Source of the DNA: Ardenticatenaceae bacterium
Lineage (GTDB): Bacteria > Chloroflexota > Anaerolineae > Promineifilales > Promineifilaceae
Length of the DNA stretch: 64,000 bases
Reading direction: 5' to 3'
NCBI GenBank assembly: GCA_020634415.1
Contig: JACKBT010000005.1
Location: 62,001 to 126,000, forward strand
Shown here: piece by piece, positions 25,567 through 35,643 of the stretch
How positions within the stretch are numbered: the stretch's first letter is position 1
How the letters are laid out: every line of letters starts with the position of its first letter
The notes under the pieces: generated by a model
Told to the model about the DNA's origin: nothing
Seen by the model: only the letters and a program-made list of their open reading frames with translations
The model's database searches: none
Program-made: the position numbers and the translations under genes

Positions 25567-26616
25567 CTAAACCATATTTGGCTGTAATTTTACTAATGTA
25601 TCAACAAGATCTAATCCATTTGGCAGCATATATTCTTTTTGGAGATAACGAGTGCTCAAATAGCCTATAGGATTGCTGTCCCAATGATCTTCTTTTTTTC
25701 CATAAACGAATAAATTTTCGCCATCAGTCACGACAACGTACACTACATTTGATAAATCTAGATGAACAATATACCTCAATGGTTGTTCTAGGACCTCGGT
25801 TAATGCATTTCCCAATCCTTTTGCTTCAAGAGCAATCACGCAGCTTTCTTTTATAGTTGGAGTGGTTTTGAAAAATGCTACATCAACTCTGTTCCATTCA
25901 ATAGCTATTTGCTGGTGAGACCATCCTAAGCCAAGAAAAAGTGGCAATATGATATGTGATACTATTTCATTTTCGGAAGGCTTGCGGCCACATAGTTCTG
26001 ATCGATACCAAGAGCATAACCTTTCAGCTTGTTGCAAAGCTTGCAGAATGTCATTAATGTTCTTGTTGCTTATCCCTGCGCGAAATAACGCTACCCCTAA
26101 AGATTCATCGGTATAAACAGAAGTGTCTTTTTTAGGAAGTTCCTTGAGCGGGCGGTCAAAATATTCATTACCAATTGACCTTACTCTGTCAACAATATGT
26201 TTCTCATGAATTTGTGTAAACGATGGCTTTTGCTTTGCTCTCTGAAAAACAGTGGCTAGTTCACCTAACTCAAGCGTGGAAGGATCTGCCCAAATAACTC
26301 TCCTACAATGTCTCAAATCCCATCCATAGACACATCGAAAATCTGCTTCGAAGGAGTATTGGTTTTGTTCGTGCAATGGCAGTTGTCCTACGCCTATAAC
26401 ATCATGAGCAAATCGCATAATGATACGATCACCAGGTTTGGGTCTATATGCAAAATTATGAACTTGGCTTCTTTCGGAATTGGGAATTCCATCAGTATAA
26501 TGATTGCCCATCGCACTTCCCAAATGCCCAGGGCCAAGAATCATAATATCATAGCTGAAAAATAATTCTCGGTAATCCCTACCTGGTTCGCCCGTGGCGA
26601 TTTGCCAAATTTTCAT
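25567..26616 (-). CDS. Putative modification-dependent nuclease: EVE-like domain + PD-(D/E)xK
   Basis: 349 residues. Residues 1-110 resemble a PUA/EVE-type fold: 'MKIWQIATGEPG', then 'KPGDRIIMRFAHDVIGVGQL', the 'pGD' turn plus strand typical of EVE domains that read modified bases. The C-terminal 135 residues match HSDR_N-type nucleases: E217 in 'SENEIV', D245 in 'NRVDVAFF' and E264-A-K266 in 'IALEAKG', a complete PD-(D/E)xK set. Together this suggests a type IV (modified-DNA) restriction enzyme; no methyltransferase is adjacent. The gene is markedly AT-rich compared with its neighbours and has no ACGGCCGT motif, pointing to recent acquisition. The EVE call is tentative; the nuclease core is firmer. 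Confidence 0.6.
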   Translation of the reverse strand: MKIWQIATGEPGRDYRELFFSYDIMILGPGHLGSAMGNHYTDGIPNSERSQVHNFAYRPKPGDRIIMRFAHDVIGVGQLPLHEQNQYSFEADFRCVYGWDLRHCRRVIWADPSTLELGELATVFQRAKQKPSFTQIHEKHIVDRVRSIGNEYFDRPLKELPKKDTSVYTDESLGVALFRAGISNKNINDILQALQQAERLCSWYRSELCGRKPSENEIVSHIILPLFLGLGWSHQQIAIEWNRVDVAFFKTTPTIKESCVIALEAKGLGNALTEVLEQPLRYIVHLDLSNVVYVVVTDGENLFVYGKKEDHWDSNPIGYLSTRYLQKEYMLPNGLDLVDTLVKLQPNMV

Positions 26617-26644
26617 GGTTTCTTATCCTTAAACTTTTCACTGG

Positions 26645-26738
26645 CTACTTCTTATGCGCCACAATCAGGCCGTCGCGGATGGGGATGAGAGGAGAGGGGC
26701 GAGCCAGTGGGGGGCTTTACTGGGTGAAGGTGTTGTTG
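26645..26738 (-). pseudogene. Decayed duplicate of O-methyltransferase 3' end
   Basis: The first 46 bases match the last codons and stop of the methyltransferase gene (27461-27506) with one difference, and looser similarity continues to the end. The toxin-antitoxin pair lies between the two copies. No open frame remains. Confidence 0.75.
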
Positions 26739-26751
26739 TCATTTGTTTTCC

Positions 26752-27030
26752 CTAAGCGAACTCTATCTTTAATTGCTTCCCGACTGCTCTTGCCAGGCGG
26801 TCTAGCGATTCCAGGGTGACAGATGTGTTTTCGGGATCAAGCAAACGATCCAATTGTGACCGGCTAGTCTGCATCCTTGTAGCGATTTCTGTTTTAGTTA
26901 GTGCAGATTCGGTTATGATGTCTTGAATTTGTAAAGCTAAGAGACGTTTCTGGGCCTTCATGGACACTTCTTCAAGAATCCCTTCCTCTGCTAGAAAATC
27001 GTCAAAACCACTGCCTGTATGTTTATTCAT
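26752..27030 (-). CDS. HigA-type antitoxin (XRE helix-turn-helix)
   Basis: 92 residues from an ATG one base after the toxin stop. The C-terminal half is an XRE-family helix-turn-helix: 'LTKTEIATRMQTSRSQLDRLLDPENTSVTLESL' (recognition helix around 'SRSQLDRLL', followed by 'LDRLARAVGKQL'). The N-terminal part ('FDDFLAEEGILEEV') probably wraps the toxin. Order toxin-then-antitoxin is typical of HigBA, where the antitoxin represses the shared promoter. The region is AT-rich and without ACGGCCGT motifs. Confidence 0.9.
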   Translation of the reverse strand: MNKHTGSGFDDFLAEEGILEEVSMKAQKRLLALQIQDIITESALTKTEIATRMQTSRSQLDRLLDPENTSVTLESLDRLARAVGKQLKIEFA

Positions 27031-27031
27031 T

Positions 27032-27382
27032 TTACCACTCACTTTGCCATGAATCTCGTCGAGAACGTCCCAATTCCAGGTCATTAATTGGTGTTTTCTG
27101 TGACTTTTTGATGAAGCCATGCAAAAGTGCTATTTGATCTTCATGGACTGTAAATAAAACCCTCGCGATACGATTGTTACTTAGATTTGAGCGAACTTCC
27201 CAGAGATTGGCTTCTAATTTCCTGACCAATGGCATACCTAATGGCCAACGAAACTGTACCAGCTTAATATCTTCGCCGATAGCCTTTCGATCTTCTTGCT
27301 CGAGACTTTTTAGCCATTCACGAACAGGTTCTCGTCCTCTGCTTGTGCGAAAAAAAGACAACGTGGAAAGTTGGGCTGCCAT
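27032..27382 (-). CDS. HigB/RelE-type mRNA interferase toxin (Gp49-like)
   Basis: 116 residues of the phage-derived Gp49-like/HigB family. Diagnostic pieces are 'GREPVREWLKSL' near the N-terminus, 'GMPLVRKLEANLWEVRSNLSNNRIARVLF' (the conserved L-x-x-G-L/N-x-E-x-R core, quoted as scattered residues) and 'LLHGFIKKSQKTP'. Such toxins cut mRNA on the ribosome and are blocked by the partner encoded one base downstream. The pair is inserted between the intact methyltransferase gene and a decayed copy of its 3' end. Confidence 0.9.
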   Translation of the reverse strand: MAAQLSTLSFFRTSRGREPVREWLKSLEQEDRKAIGEDIKLVQFRWPLGMPLVRKLEANLWEVRSNLSNNRIARVLFTVHEDQIALLHGFIKKSQKTPINDLELGRSRRDSWQSEW

Positions 27383-27460
27383 TCATGCGATGAATTGTAC
27401 CATATAAGGTGCATTTTGTGGCAACTACTTTTAGTGGTGGAAGAGACGTTTCTGCACAAA

Positions 27461-28120
27461 CTACTTCTTATACGCCACAATCAGGCCGTCGCGGATGGGG
27501 ATGAGGGAGGCGATCCAGTGGGGGCTGGTAGTGATTTGCTGAGTGAAGGTGCGGACACCGATGGTTTCAGGGGATTGGTCGCTGTTATCCCACACACGGC
27601 CGCTCCAAATCATGTTGTCAATGATGAGCAGGCCACCAGAACGCAGCTTTTCCTCGATGACCGGCAGGGAGGCAGGGTAACCCGCTTTGTCAATGTCGTT
27701 GAAGATGATGTCGAAGGGGCCTTCAGTTTGGCGTAGAGCAGTGACGGCTTCGCTAACGTGATATCGGATGAGGCTGGCATAACCGAGTGCGGCCAGATGA
27801 CTCCGCGCCATTTGTGATAAACCTTCGTCCCAAACAGTGTGATGGACAGCACCGCCGCCCCCTTCGGCCCCACGTAGGGCAAGATTCTCCTGCACGGCCT
27901 GGGCGAACCAGGCGATGGAGTAACCGTAGCCTGAACCCAGTTCAAAAACCTGTTTCGCCCCTATCATCCGTGCCAGTTGGTAGCAGAGATAGCCGGAGGC
28001 GGGACCGATGATGGGGAAATCATGCTCCTGTGCATAGGCTTCCATTTTTTGTATTTCAGACGGCCGTTCTGGCACAAGCCCATCCAAATAATCGCGTAAT
28101 TTTGTCTGGTCAAGGCTCAT
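27461..28120 (-). CDS. SAM-dependent O-methyltransferase (CCoAOMT-like)
   Basis: 219 residues of the class I methyltransferase family 3. The SAM-binding motif is 'VFELGSGYGYS', the acidic loop is 'FDIIFNDIDKAGYP' with the metal-binding Asp residues, and 'LLIIDNMIWSGRV' and 'DGLIVAYKK' end the fold. Enzymes of this group methylate catechol-type hydroxyls using a divalent metal; the real substrate is unknown. It contains one ACGGCCGT motif near its start. The 3' end is duplicated at 26645-26738. The heptad palindrome at 28131-28203 separates it from ettA. Confidence 0.88.
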   Translation of the reverse strand: MSLDQTKLRDYLDGLVPERPSEIQKMEAYAQEHDFPIIGPASGYLCYQLARMIGAKQVFELGSGYGYSIAWFAQAVQENLALRGAEGGGGAVHHTVWDEGLSQMARSHLAALGYASLIRYHVSEAVTALRQTEGPFDIIFNDIDKAGYPASLPVIEEKLRSGGLLIIDNMIWSGRVWDNSDQSPETIGVRTFTQQITTSPHWIASLIPIRDGLIVAYKK

Positions 28121-28130
28121 AATTTTGGGG

Positions 28131-28193
28131 GAGACTGGAGACTAGAGATTAGAGATTAGGGTCAAACAGTCTCTAGTCTCTAGTCTCCAATCT

Positions 28194-28203
<10 letters not shown>
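28131..28203. repeat. Heptad micro-repeat palindrome (GGAGACT/AGAGATT type)
   Basis: Left arm of 7-nt units (GAGACTG, GAGACTA, GAGATTA, GAGATTA) faces a right arm of the complementary units. Lies between ettA and the methyltransferase and could form a hairpin in several registers. Confidence 0.8.
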
Positions 28204-29882
<1,679 letters not shown>

Positions 29883-29884
29883 TT

Positions 29885-29968
29885 TGGAGATTGGAGATTG
29901 GAGACTGGAGATTAGAGACTAGAGACTGCTTTGCTTACTTAGTCTCCAGCCTCTAGTCTCTCGTCTCA
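29885..29968. repeat. Heptad micro-repeat palindrome (GGAGATT/GGAGACT type)
   Basis: About six 7-nt units on the left arm (GGAGATT, GGAGATT, GGAGACT, GGAGATT, AGAGACT, AGAGACT) and complementary units on the right, in the spacer between metG and ettA. Confidence 0.8.
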
Positions 29969-31750
29969 TTATTTACCAAGCCGAGAAATTTCATCCTCGG
30001 CAACGCTGTCGTCTAACTTTTTGAAGAGGGGGAGGGGTTGGGGGAGTTGACGGCCGATTTCAATTTCGGTGCGCTGCCAGGAGCCAACGGCCGTTGTGCC
30101 GTCATAGGTCAGGGCAATGTGATCGCCGCTGGGTTCGCTAAAGGTCTCGACATACTGCTTGCCAAACAGTTCGCCTGTTTCGCCCAACATCTGGTGTAAC
30201 TGCTCGCTGGTGAAGGGCAGGATGGGCGACCACATTACTTTGAGGGCATTGAGGGCTTGCAGGGCAGTGTACAAAGTGCGGCCTGTGGCGGCCATATCTG
30301 TTTTGGCCGTTTTCCAGGGCTGATTGTCTTCTAAATATTGGTTGACCAGCGTGGAAAGGCGCAGCAGTTCTTGGGTGACATTGCGGAATTTGCAGCCGTC
30401 GTACAGGTCGCCAACGGTGGCGAAGGCTTCGTCCATCGCAGCCAAAAGCGCGTTGTCTTGTTCGCGTATGGCCCCCGGGTCGGGGACGATGCCGTTGAAG
30501 TAGCGTTTGGTCATGTTGAGGACGCGGTTAACGAGGTTGCCCCAGTTGGCGACGAGTTCGCTGTTGTTGCGCTCTACGTAGCCCTGCCAACTCCAATCAC
30601 TGTCGCGGGTTTCGGGCATAACGGCCGTTAAATAATACCGCAGCGGATCAGGATCATGGCGCGTCAACGCATCCAGCATCCATACGCCCCAGTTCATACT
30701 GCCGCTAATCTTGCGCCCTTCCATGTTCATAAACTCATTGGCAGGCACATCATAGGGCAGGTTTAACACCTGATGGGGATCACCAGAGTAGAGACCCCTT
30801 GCGCCTAAAAGCTGGGCCGGCCACATGACGGCGTGGAAGGGGATATTGTCTTTGCCGATGAAGTAGACAGTGCGGGCCGCCGGATTGTGCCACCAGTTGC
30901 GCCAGCCATCGTGGTCGCCGCGATTGCGCGTGGCCTCGATGGCCGCCGACAGATAGCCGATGACCGCCTCAAACCAGACATACAACACCTTGCCCTCGTA
31001 ACCCGCCACAGGCACGGCAATGCCCCAATCCATGTCGCGGGTGACGGCACGGCCAATCAGCCCTTGCTCCACGATGAAGTTGCGGGCGAAGTTGATAACT
31101 TGGGGCCGCCAATGGTCTTTATCGCGTTGAATCCAGTCGGCCAGGCCATTGGCGGCGATGGCGGGCAGGTCTATGAAGAAATGCTCGGTTTCGCGCACTT
31201 CGAGGTGGGAATTGTCTAGCTTGCTGCGGGGGTTGATGAGTTGGCTGGCGACCTCGAAGAGGGTGTTGCAGTTGTCGCACTGGTCGCCCCGTGCCCGTTC
31301 GTAACCGCAGTTGGGGCATTTGCCCTCGACGTAGCGGTCGGGCAGGAAGCGGTTGGCGGTGGGGCTGTACATTTGCGGCGTGATTTTGGGGTAGAGGTAG
31401 CCGTTCTTTTTGAGCTGTAGGAACAGGTCTTGGGAGACGCGGTGGTGGTTTTCGGTGTCGGTGTGGGTGAAGAGGTCGTAGCTGAGGCCGAGTTGTTGGA
31501 AGAGTTGGAGAAAACGGCCGTGATAATAACCAAACACTTCTTCAATGCTCTTCCCCTCTTCCTCGGCCTTCACCGTTACCGGCGTGCCGTGACTGTCGGA
31601 GCCGGAGACCATGAGGACGTGGTTGCCTTTGAGGCGATGGAAACGGGCGTAGATGTCGGCGGGCAGATAGGAGCCGGTGACATTGCCCTGATGGATGTCG
31701 GCGTTGGCGTAGGGCCAGGCAACGCACACGAGTATGTATTCTGGGGTCAT
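29969..31750 (-). CDS. metG: Methionyl-tRNA synthetase
   Basis: 593 residues, class I synthetase charging tRNA-Met. The Rossmann fold starts 'VAWPYANADIHQGN', where the HIGH signature reads H20-Q-G-N. The connective zinc knuckle is intact ('CPNCG' ... 'DQCDNC'). The KMSKS loop reads 'RKISGS'. Methionine-pocket segments ('YVWFEAVIGY', 'GKDNIPFHAVMWPA') are normal, as is the helical anticodon-binding domain. There is no C-terminal EMAP/tRNA-binding extension. Both signature motifs deviate from consensus in ways I think are shared by a Chloroflexota/archaeal-like subgroup, so loss of function is not implied. The next gene downstream is ettA. Confidence 0.95.
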   Translation of the reverse strand: MTPEYILVCVAWPYANADIHQGNVTGSYLPADIYARFHRLKGNHVLMVSGSDSHGTPVTVKAEEEGKSIEEVFGYYHGRFLQLFQQLGLSYDLFTHTDTENHHRVSQDLFLQLKKNGYLYPKITPQMYSPTANRFLPDRYVEGKCPNCGYERARGDQCDNCNTLFEVASQLINPRSKLDNSHLEVRETEHFFIDLPAIAANGLADWIQRDKDHWRPQVINFARNFIVEQGLIGRAVTRDMDWGIAVPVAGYEGKVLYVWFEAVIGYLSAAIEATRNRGDHDGWRNWWHNPAARTVYFIGKDNIPFHAVMWPAQLLGARGLYSGDPHQVLNLPYDVPANEFMNMEGRKISGSMNWGVWMLDALTRHDPDPLRYYLTAVMPETRDSDWSWQGYVERNNSELVANWGNLVNRVLNMTKRYFNGIVPDPGAIREQDNALLAAMDEAFATVGDLYDGCKFRNVTQELLRLSTLVNQYLEDNQPWKTAKTDMAATGRTLYTALQALNALKVMWSPILPFTSEQLHQMLGETGELFGKQYVETFSEPSGDHIALTYDGTTAVGSWQRTEIEIGRQLPQPLPLFKKLDDSVAEDEISRLGK

Positions 31751-31764
31751 AATTTGATGATGAA

Positions 31765-31797
31765 GTAATTACGCAATTACGTAATTACGTAATTAAA
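31765..31797. repeat. Octad palindrome (ACGTAATT)n
   Basis: Three to four tandem copies of the self-complementary unit ACGTAATT, between metG and the acidic protein gene. Overlaps the last codon of the latter. Confidence 0.8.
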
Positions 31798-32482
31798 TAT
31801 CGTCTTCTTCGATGAACTCTTCTTCTTCCTCTTCTTCGTCTTCGTCGTCATCGCCTTCGGTGAGTTCGGTGACAAGTTCGGCCAGGAGTTCAAAATCATC
31901 TTCGTTGATGGGCAGGAAGGACTCTGGTTCGATGCGCAGGGTTCTAAATTTGGGCTGGCTTTCCAGTTCCATTGAATCGTAGGGCACGGCCAGGGAAACG
32001 GATGATATAGCCGCGTCTGTATCTACTGGGAAGAAGAAGGCTGATTCGGCCGTGGTAGTGAAGAGATACTTCTTGGGGTCGGCTTCGACGGCGTTGCCGG
32101 TGATGGTGACAACAGCGAAAAAGACTTTGGATTCAATGGCGTAATAGATGAGGCGATCTCCAGGTTTGATCTTGTCGGCTCGCTCTTGGGTGGGGGCCAT
32201 GACGACGCGCTCGTGCCAGCCGGGGAATAGGATTTCGCCGCTGGGTAAGCTGATGGCTTTGATGAAATATTGGGTATTTTGGGCAGGGCCGCGTCGTGCG
32301 GCTTGCTTGCGGTGCGCTTCTTCTATCTCTGAGGAGATGTTTTCCCAGATGCGCTGTTGGATCGCCATTTTGAGCGAGGCTTCGGTGCCGTCCTCGTAGC
32401 GGACGGTCATCATGTCGTTGTTGATTGCCAACACAGTGTATTTTCCTTTACGGTTGGCATATTGACCTTTTACTTCAAACAT
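31793..32482 (-). CDS. Acidic-tailed protein with PUA/EVE-like core, unknown function
   Basis: 229 residues. An N-terminal small beta-barrel ('GQYANRKGKYTVLAINNDMMTVRYEDG') resembles an SH3/Tudor fold. The middle (about 70-150) looks PUA/EVE-like ('KPGDRLIYYAIESKVFFAVVTITG'). The C-terminal 30 residues are almost all Asp/Glu. Not a named family to me; proteins with this start occur in Chloroflexota and some restriction-type proteins. A nucleic-acid contact role is inferred from fold only. It has no close operon partner apart from metG downstream. Confidence 0.75.
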   Translation of the reverse strand: MFEVKGQYANRKGKYTVLAINNDMMTVRYEDGTEASLKMAIQQRIWENISSEIEEAHRKQAARRGPAQNTQYFIKAISLPSGEILFPGWHERVVMAPTQERADKIKPGDRLIYYAIESKVFFAVVTITGNAVEADPKKYLFTTTAESAFFFPVDTDAAISSVSLAVPYDSMELESQPKFRTLRIEPESFLPINEDDFELLAELVTELTEGDDDEDEEEEEEEFIEEDDI

Positions 32483-32549
32483 CCTCTACTTCTCCGAATA
32501 AATAAATATAGGTTGGGTGTAATCGTCCAGTCCTTCGAGTGAAAATCCC

Positions 32550-32596
32550 CCCGGAGGTCTCTTTTTCGAAGGTTATATCGAGGGAAAACCTCCGGG
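32550..32596. other. Stem-loop in 230-base spacer
   Basis: CCCGGAGGT (32550-32558) pairs with ACCTCCGGG (32588-32596). It lies downstream of the minus-strand gene at 32716-34038 and may mark its transcript end; no T-run is present. Confidence 0.4.
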
Positions 32597-32715
32597 TGGG
32601 TGAACAGTTACAGTTGGGTTTGGTTTCGGGCGTGCATAGTACCCATTTCGACGGCTCTTTGCAAGTCGAGTTTTGGGTTTTTGGGGAGAGGAAACTGGGG
32701 GGAACTCAGGGGAGC

Positions 32716-34038
32716 TTATTTTGTGGTGAAGGAACGGCCGTTCCAGGCCAAAACCACACGTCCACCTTCGCAGCCATCGCGGGCAATTTCCCAACGGCCG
32801 TCGCCATCGGAATCTACCACTGCCAATTTGCCTGTGCATTGTTCGGGAACGGGGATGAGGTCTAACTGGCCGCGTGTGTGGGTTAGGAGGAGGAGTTGGC
32901 CGCTGGCTGCATCGTGCAGCAGCACATCGGGGTTGTTGTCGTGGGTGAGATCGGCCGTTGCGGCCATGGTAAGTTGGGCGAAGGTTTCTTGGCGGGTGGC
33001 GAGGCGTTGGTTGAGTTGAACACTCATCTGACCGGCCTCGTCGGGAGTGAGGACGACGAGTTGAGTGAGTTCGGGCTGCTGGGCTGTGCCGCGCCAGAGG
33101 AGGATGAGATCGTTACGGCCGTTGCCCGCCAAATCCAGCCAGTGCCAGTCGGTGATGAGTTGGGGTGTTTGGCTGAGCCAGTGGTGGCGCAGATCGGTTA
33201 AACTGGCGGGGCCGTGTTGGGCCAGGCTGGTGAGCAGTTCGTTTATGTGACCTTTGGCTTGGGGAACGGCCGTTATCTCCTGCTCAATCACCACATCCAG
33301 ACCCAAGTCGTTGTTGGGTGCAGCGGGGTGGGGAAAGTAGAGGCCGGCAGCGTCGTTCATGGCGGGGCGGTCACAGCTGTATTGCAAAGATACGCCTTGG
33401 GCTTCACTTTGCAGGCCGATGGTGGCGGAACGGCCGTTGCTGCGTTCAAATGACAGCACATCTTCATACAAAAACACAATATCGTGGCTGCCCTCGAATA
33501 ACTGCACTTCAAACGTTACCGCATCTTCCGGTTCGGCCTGGAAGGGGGGGATATTGTCCCATTCAATCACAAAAATGCGGTTGGGTGCTTCACCAACGGT
33601 AATGGTTTCCAGATAACCGTACAACGTTAGATCGAGATCATCCCAAAACGGCGCAATCAGGTCGCCCATTTCTGGCACGGGGCCGCTGTCCATACATCCA
33701 TTGAGGTAGGTGGAATTGTCGTTACCAAATTGCAAATTGCCGTTGCTGCTGGCCTGAAGCTCGGTGTAGGTTGTGCCGTAGAAGGTGAAGGGGAAGGGTA
33801 GTGGCAGGGTGATAATGCCATCATCTTGATAAAGGAAGGTGTCGGTGGTGGCATCAATATAGGCGAAACCTGCGCCGCTTTCACAGGTGTAGCCATAGAG
33901 ATCGGGGCCGGGGCATAGGGCAATGGCGGGGCCAACGGCCGCTTGTGTGCGCCGTGTTAGCAGCAGGATGATGACAATGGCGAGGATGAGGAGTAATACT
34001 CCAGCAATAAGTGGGGTGCGTCGGCGCGGGGAAAGCAT
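32716..34038 (-). CDS. Membrane-anchored exported beta protein with FG-GAP-like repeats
   Basis: 440 residues. A transmembrane anchor (about 9-28) puts the rest outside. Residues 45-225 form a nidogen-like beta domain seen in exported Chloroflexota proteins: 'LPFPFTFYGTTYTELQASSNGNLQFG', 'DLIAPFWDDLDL', 'NRIFVIEWDNI' (core residues F-x-F-Y-G, S-S-N-G, A-P-F-W-D-D). The C-terminal half has VCBS/FG-GAP-like strands with Asp-rich loops ('LDLAGNGRNDLILLW', 'DLTHDNNPDVLL', 'VDSDGDGRWEIA') that may bind calcium. Several ACGGCCGT-encoded N-G-R and T-A-V triplets are in loops. No enzymatic motif. Confidence 0.8.
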   Translation of the reverse strand: MLSPRRRTPLIAGVLLLILAIVIILLLTRRTQAAVGPAIALCPGPDLYGYTCESGAGFAYIDATTDTFLYQDDGIITLPLPFPFTFYGTTYTELQASSNGNLQFGNDNSTYLNGCMDSGPVPEMGDLIAPFWDDLDLTLYGYLETITVGEAPNRIFVIEWDNIPPFQAEPEDAVTFEVQLFEGSHDIVFLYEDVLSFERSNGRSATIGLQSEAQGVSLQYSCDRPAMNDAAGLYFPHPAAPNNDLGLDVVIEQEITAVPQAKGHINELLTSLAQHGPASLTDLRHHWLSQTPQLITDWHWLDLAGNGRNDLILLWRGTAQQPELTQLVVLTPDEAGQMSVQLNQRLATRQETFAQLTMAATADLTHDNNPDVLLHDAASGQLLLLTHTRGQLDLIPVPEQCTGKLAVVDSDGDGRWEIARDGCEGGRVVLAWNGRSFTTK

Positions 34039-34084
34039 GGCGGAAGTTTAGCTGAGGGGCGGCAGGGTGGCAAGGTGAAAAGTC

Positions 34085-34150
34085 AATTGGAGATTGGAGA
34101 CTGGAGACTGGAGATTGCCCCAATCCCTAATCTCCAGTCTCCAATCTCAT
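34085..34150. repeat. Heptad micro-repeat palindrome (GGAGATT/GGAGACT type)
   Basis: Left arm ATTGGAGATTGGAGACTGG and further units face TCTCCAGTCTCCAATCTC on the right. In the spacer between two minus-strand genes. Confidence 0.8.
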
Positions 34151-34163
34151 TTTCATGGGCTGT

Positions 34164-35633
34164 TTAGCCTTCGTTCCTAAACAGCCGCCGCCACAGGTTG
34201 GTTTGCAGTAAGTTGTCGGGATCGCAGCGCTGTTTGAGGGTGTGGAAGCGGTCTATGCGTTCCTGGCCCAGGTAGGCGCGGACGATGGGGGGGCGCAGGG
34301 TGCTGTCTTTGGCGAAGTAGAAACGGCCGTTGGCCGCCAGCACAATCTCATCCAATTCCTTCGTCAAGGCCACCACCCGCTCTCGGTTGCGCTTGGTAAT
34401 GCGGAAATCCATAGCCATCGAGTAGCCATCTACGCAGTAAGAGATGAGAAAGGGGTCGGGGCGATGGCGTTTCATCACCGAGAGGAAGTTGGGCAGTCCC
34501 CGTTTTTGGCAGAGGCGGAAGATGTCGTTGAAAGCGTCGAGGGCGTTTTCTTTGGGGATAAAGGGCTGATACTGGATTAACCCGCCAGGGCCAAAGGGTT
34601 TGTTCCAGTCGAAGTAGTCGAGCAGGAAGTGGAAGAGGGCATGGGGCTGTTGGTAGCTGTGCTGGCCTTTGAAGTGGGCGGCGTGGAACTTGGCTATGTT
34701 GACATAACGCATCCCGAAGTTGTTCCAAAACGGCCGTTGAAACCACCAGATAATCGAACGAGGCATCAGGCCCATAATATTTTCGGGCAAAGTCTGATGG
34801 CTCAGGCGCAGGGTTTGGCTGGGTTGGGGGTCCTCGCCGGGGCGCAGGTAGTTGGCGCGGTGAATTTCGGTGCGCCCCAGGCGTTTGCCCCGTGCAAAGG
34901 CATCGCTCCAGGCAACCAGATAGTCGGAGTCGTGCAAATGCTCATCAAAATAGGTCATCGTCTCAGCCAAATTGGGGCGCGTCAACCCTTCCACATTGAG
35001 CAAACCGGAGTAGATGCGCTTCATTTGCATGGTGATGGCCGTGAAGCAGCCCAACATGCCAAAGCCGCCAATGGCCGCGTAGAAAAGCTCCTCGTTTTGC
35101 TCGCGGCTGCATGTCAGCAGTTCGCCGGTGGGCAGCAGCAGGTCGAAGGAGATGATGTGGTCGCCGAAGACACCCATGTTCCAGGCGTTTTTGCCGTGTG
35201 TGTTCATGGCGGCGCAGCCCGCGACGGTGGTTTTCATGGTGCCGGTGGCGATGGGCAGCCACCAGCCATCTTCGAGGATGTATTCCCACAGGCGCTGTAA
35301 GGTGACGCCGGGTTGGACGGTGATACGGCCGTTTTCCGGCTGCCAGTCTAAAATGCGGTTCATGCGGCGCACATCCAGCACAATGTTTTCGGCGTTCATG
35401 GCGGCATCGCCATAGCTGTTGCCACCAGCGCGGAAACCAACGGAACGGCCGTTAGCCCGTGCCACCTCAAACACCTGCCGCACACCCGAAACGGTGCTGG
35501 GGCGGTACACATGGCTGATGCTGCGGCTGGCCCGCCCCCAGGCTGTTACTTGCTCTAAACGCTCATTAGGCAGCACGGGCAGCAGTTGTTCCTCAAAATC
35601 CTCAAGTTCTGCGTGGAGTTGTTCTGTTAGCAT
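34164..35633 (-). CDS. FAD-linked oxidoreductase, DprE1-like
   Basis: 489 residues. The N-terminal FAD-binding type 4 (VAO/PCMH) domain shows 'GFRAGGNSYGDAAM' and 'TVAGCAAMNTHGKN' (flavin contacts) and 'FGDHIISFDLLLPTG'. The C-terminal ALO-type substrate cap includes 'GPGGLIQYQPFIP' and the ending 'CDPDNLLQTNLWRRLF'. DprE1 oxidises decaprenyl-phosphoryl-ribose in arabinan precursor synthesis. The adjacent upstream gene is an SDR like DprE2, which completes that epimerisation in actinobacteria. Similarity to DprE1 is by layout and neighbours; sugar-alcohol or gulonolactone oxidases are alternatives. A palindromic spacer separates the two genes. Confidence 0.8.
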   Translation of the reverse strand: MLTEQLHAELEDFEEQLLPVLPNERLEQVTAWGRASRSISHVYRPSTVSGVRQVFEVARANGRSVGFRAGGNSYGDAAMNAENIVLDVRRMNRILDWQPENGRITVQPGVTLQRLWEYILEDGWWLPIATGTMKTTVAGCAAMNTHGKNAWNMGVFGDHIISFDLLLPTGELLTCSREQNEELFYAAIGGFGMLGCFTAITMQMKRIYSGLLNVEGLTRPNLAETMTYFDEHLHDSDYLVAWSDAFARGKRLGRTEIHRANYLRPGEDPQPSQTLRLSHQTLPENIMGLMPRSIIWWFQRPFWNNFGMRYVNIAKFHAAHFKGQHSYQQPHALFHFLLDYFDWNKPFGPGGLIQYQPFIPKENALDAFNDIFRLCQKRGLPNFLSVMKRHRPDPFLISYCVDGYSMAMDFRITKRNRERVVALTKELDEIVLAANGRFYFAKDSTLRPPIVRAYLGQERIDRFHTLKQRCDPDNLLQTNLWRRLFRNEG

Positions 35634-35643
35634 GGTGAAGAGG

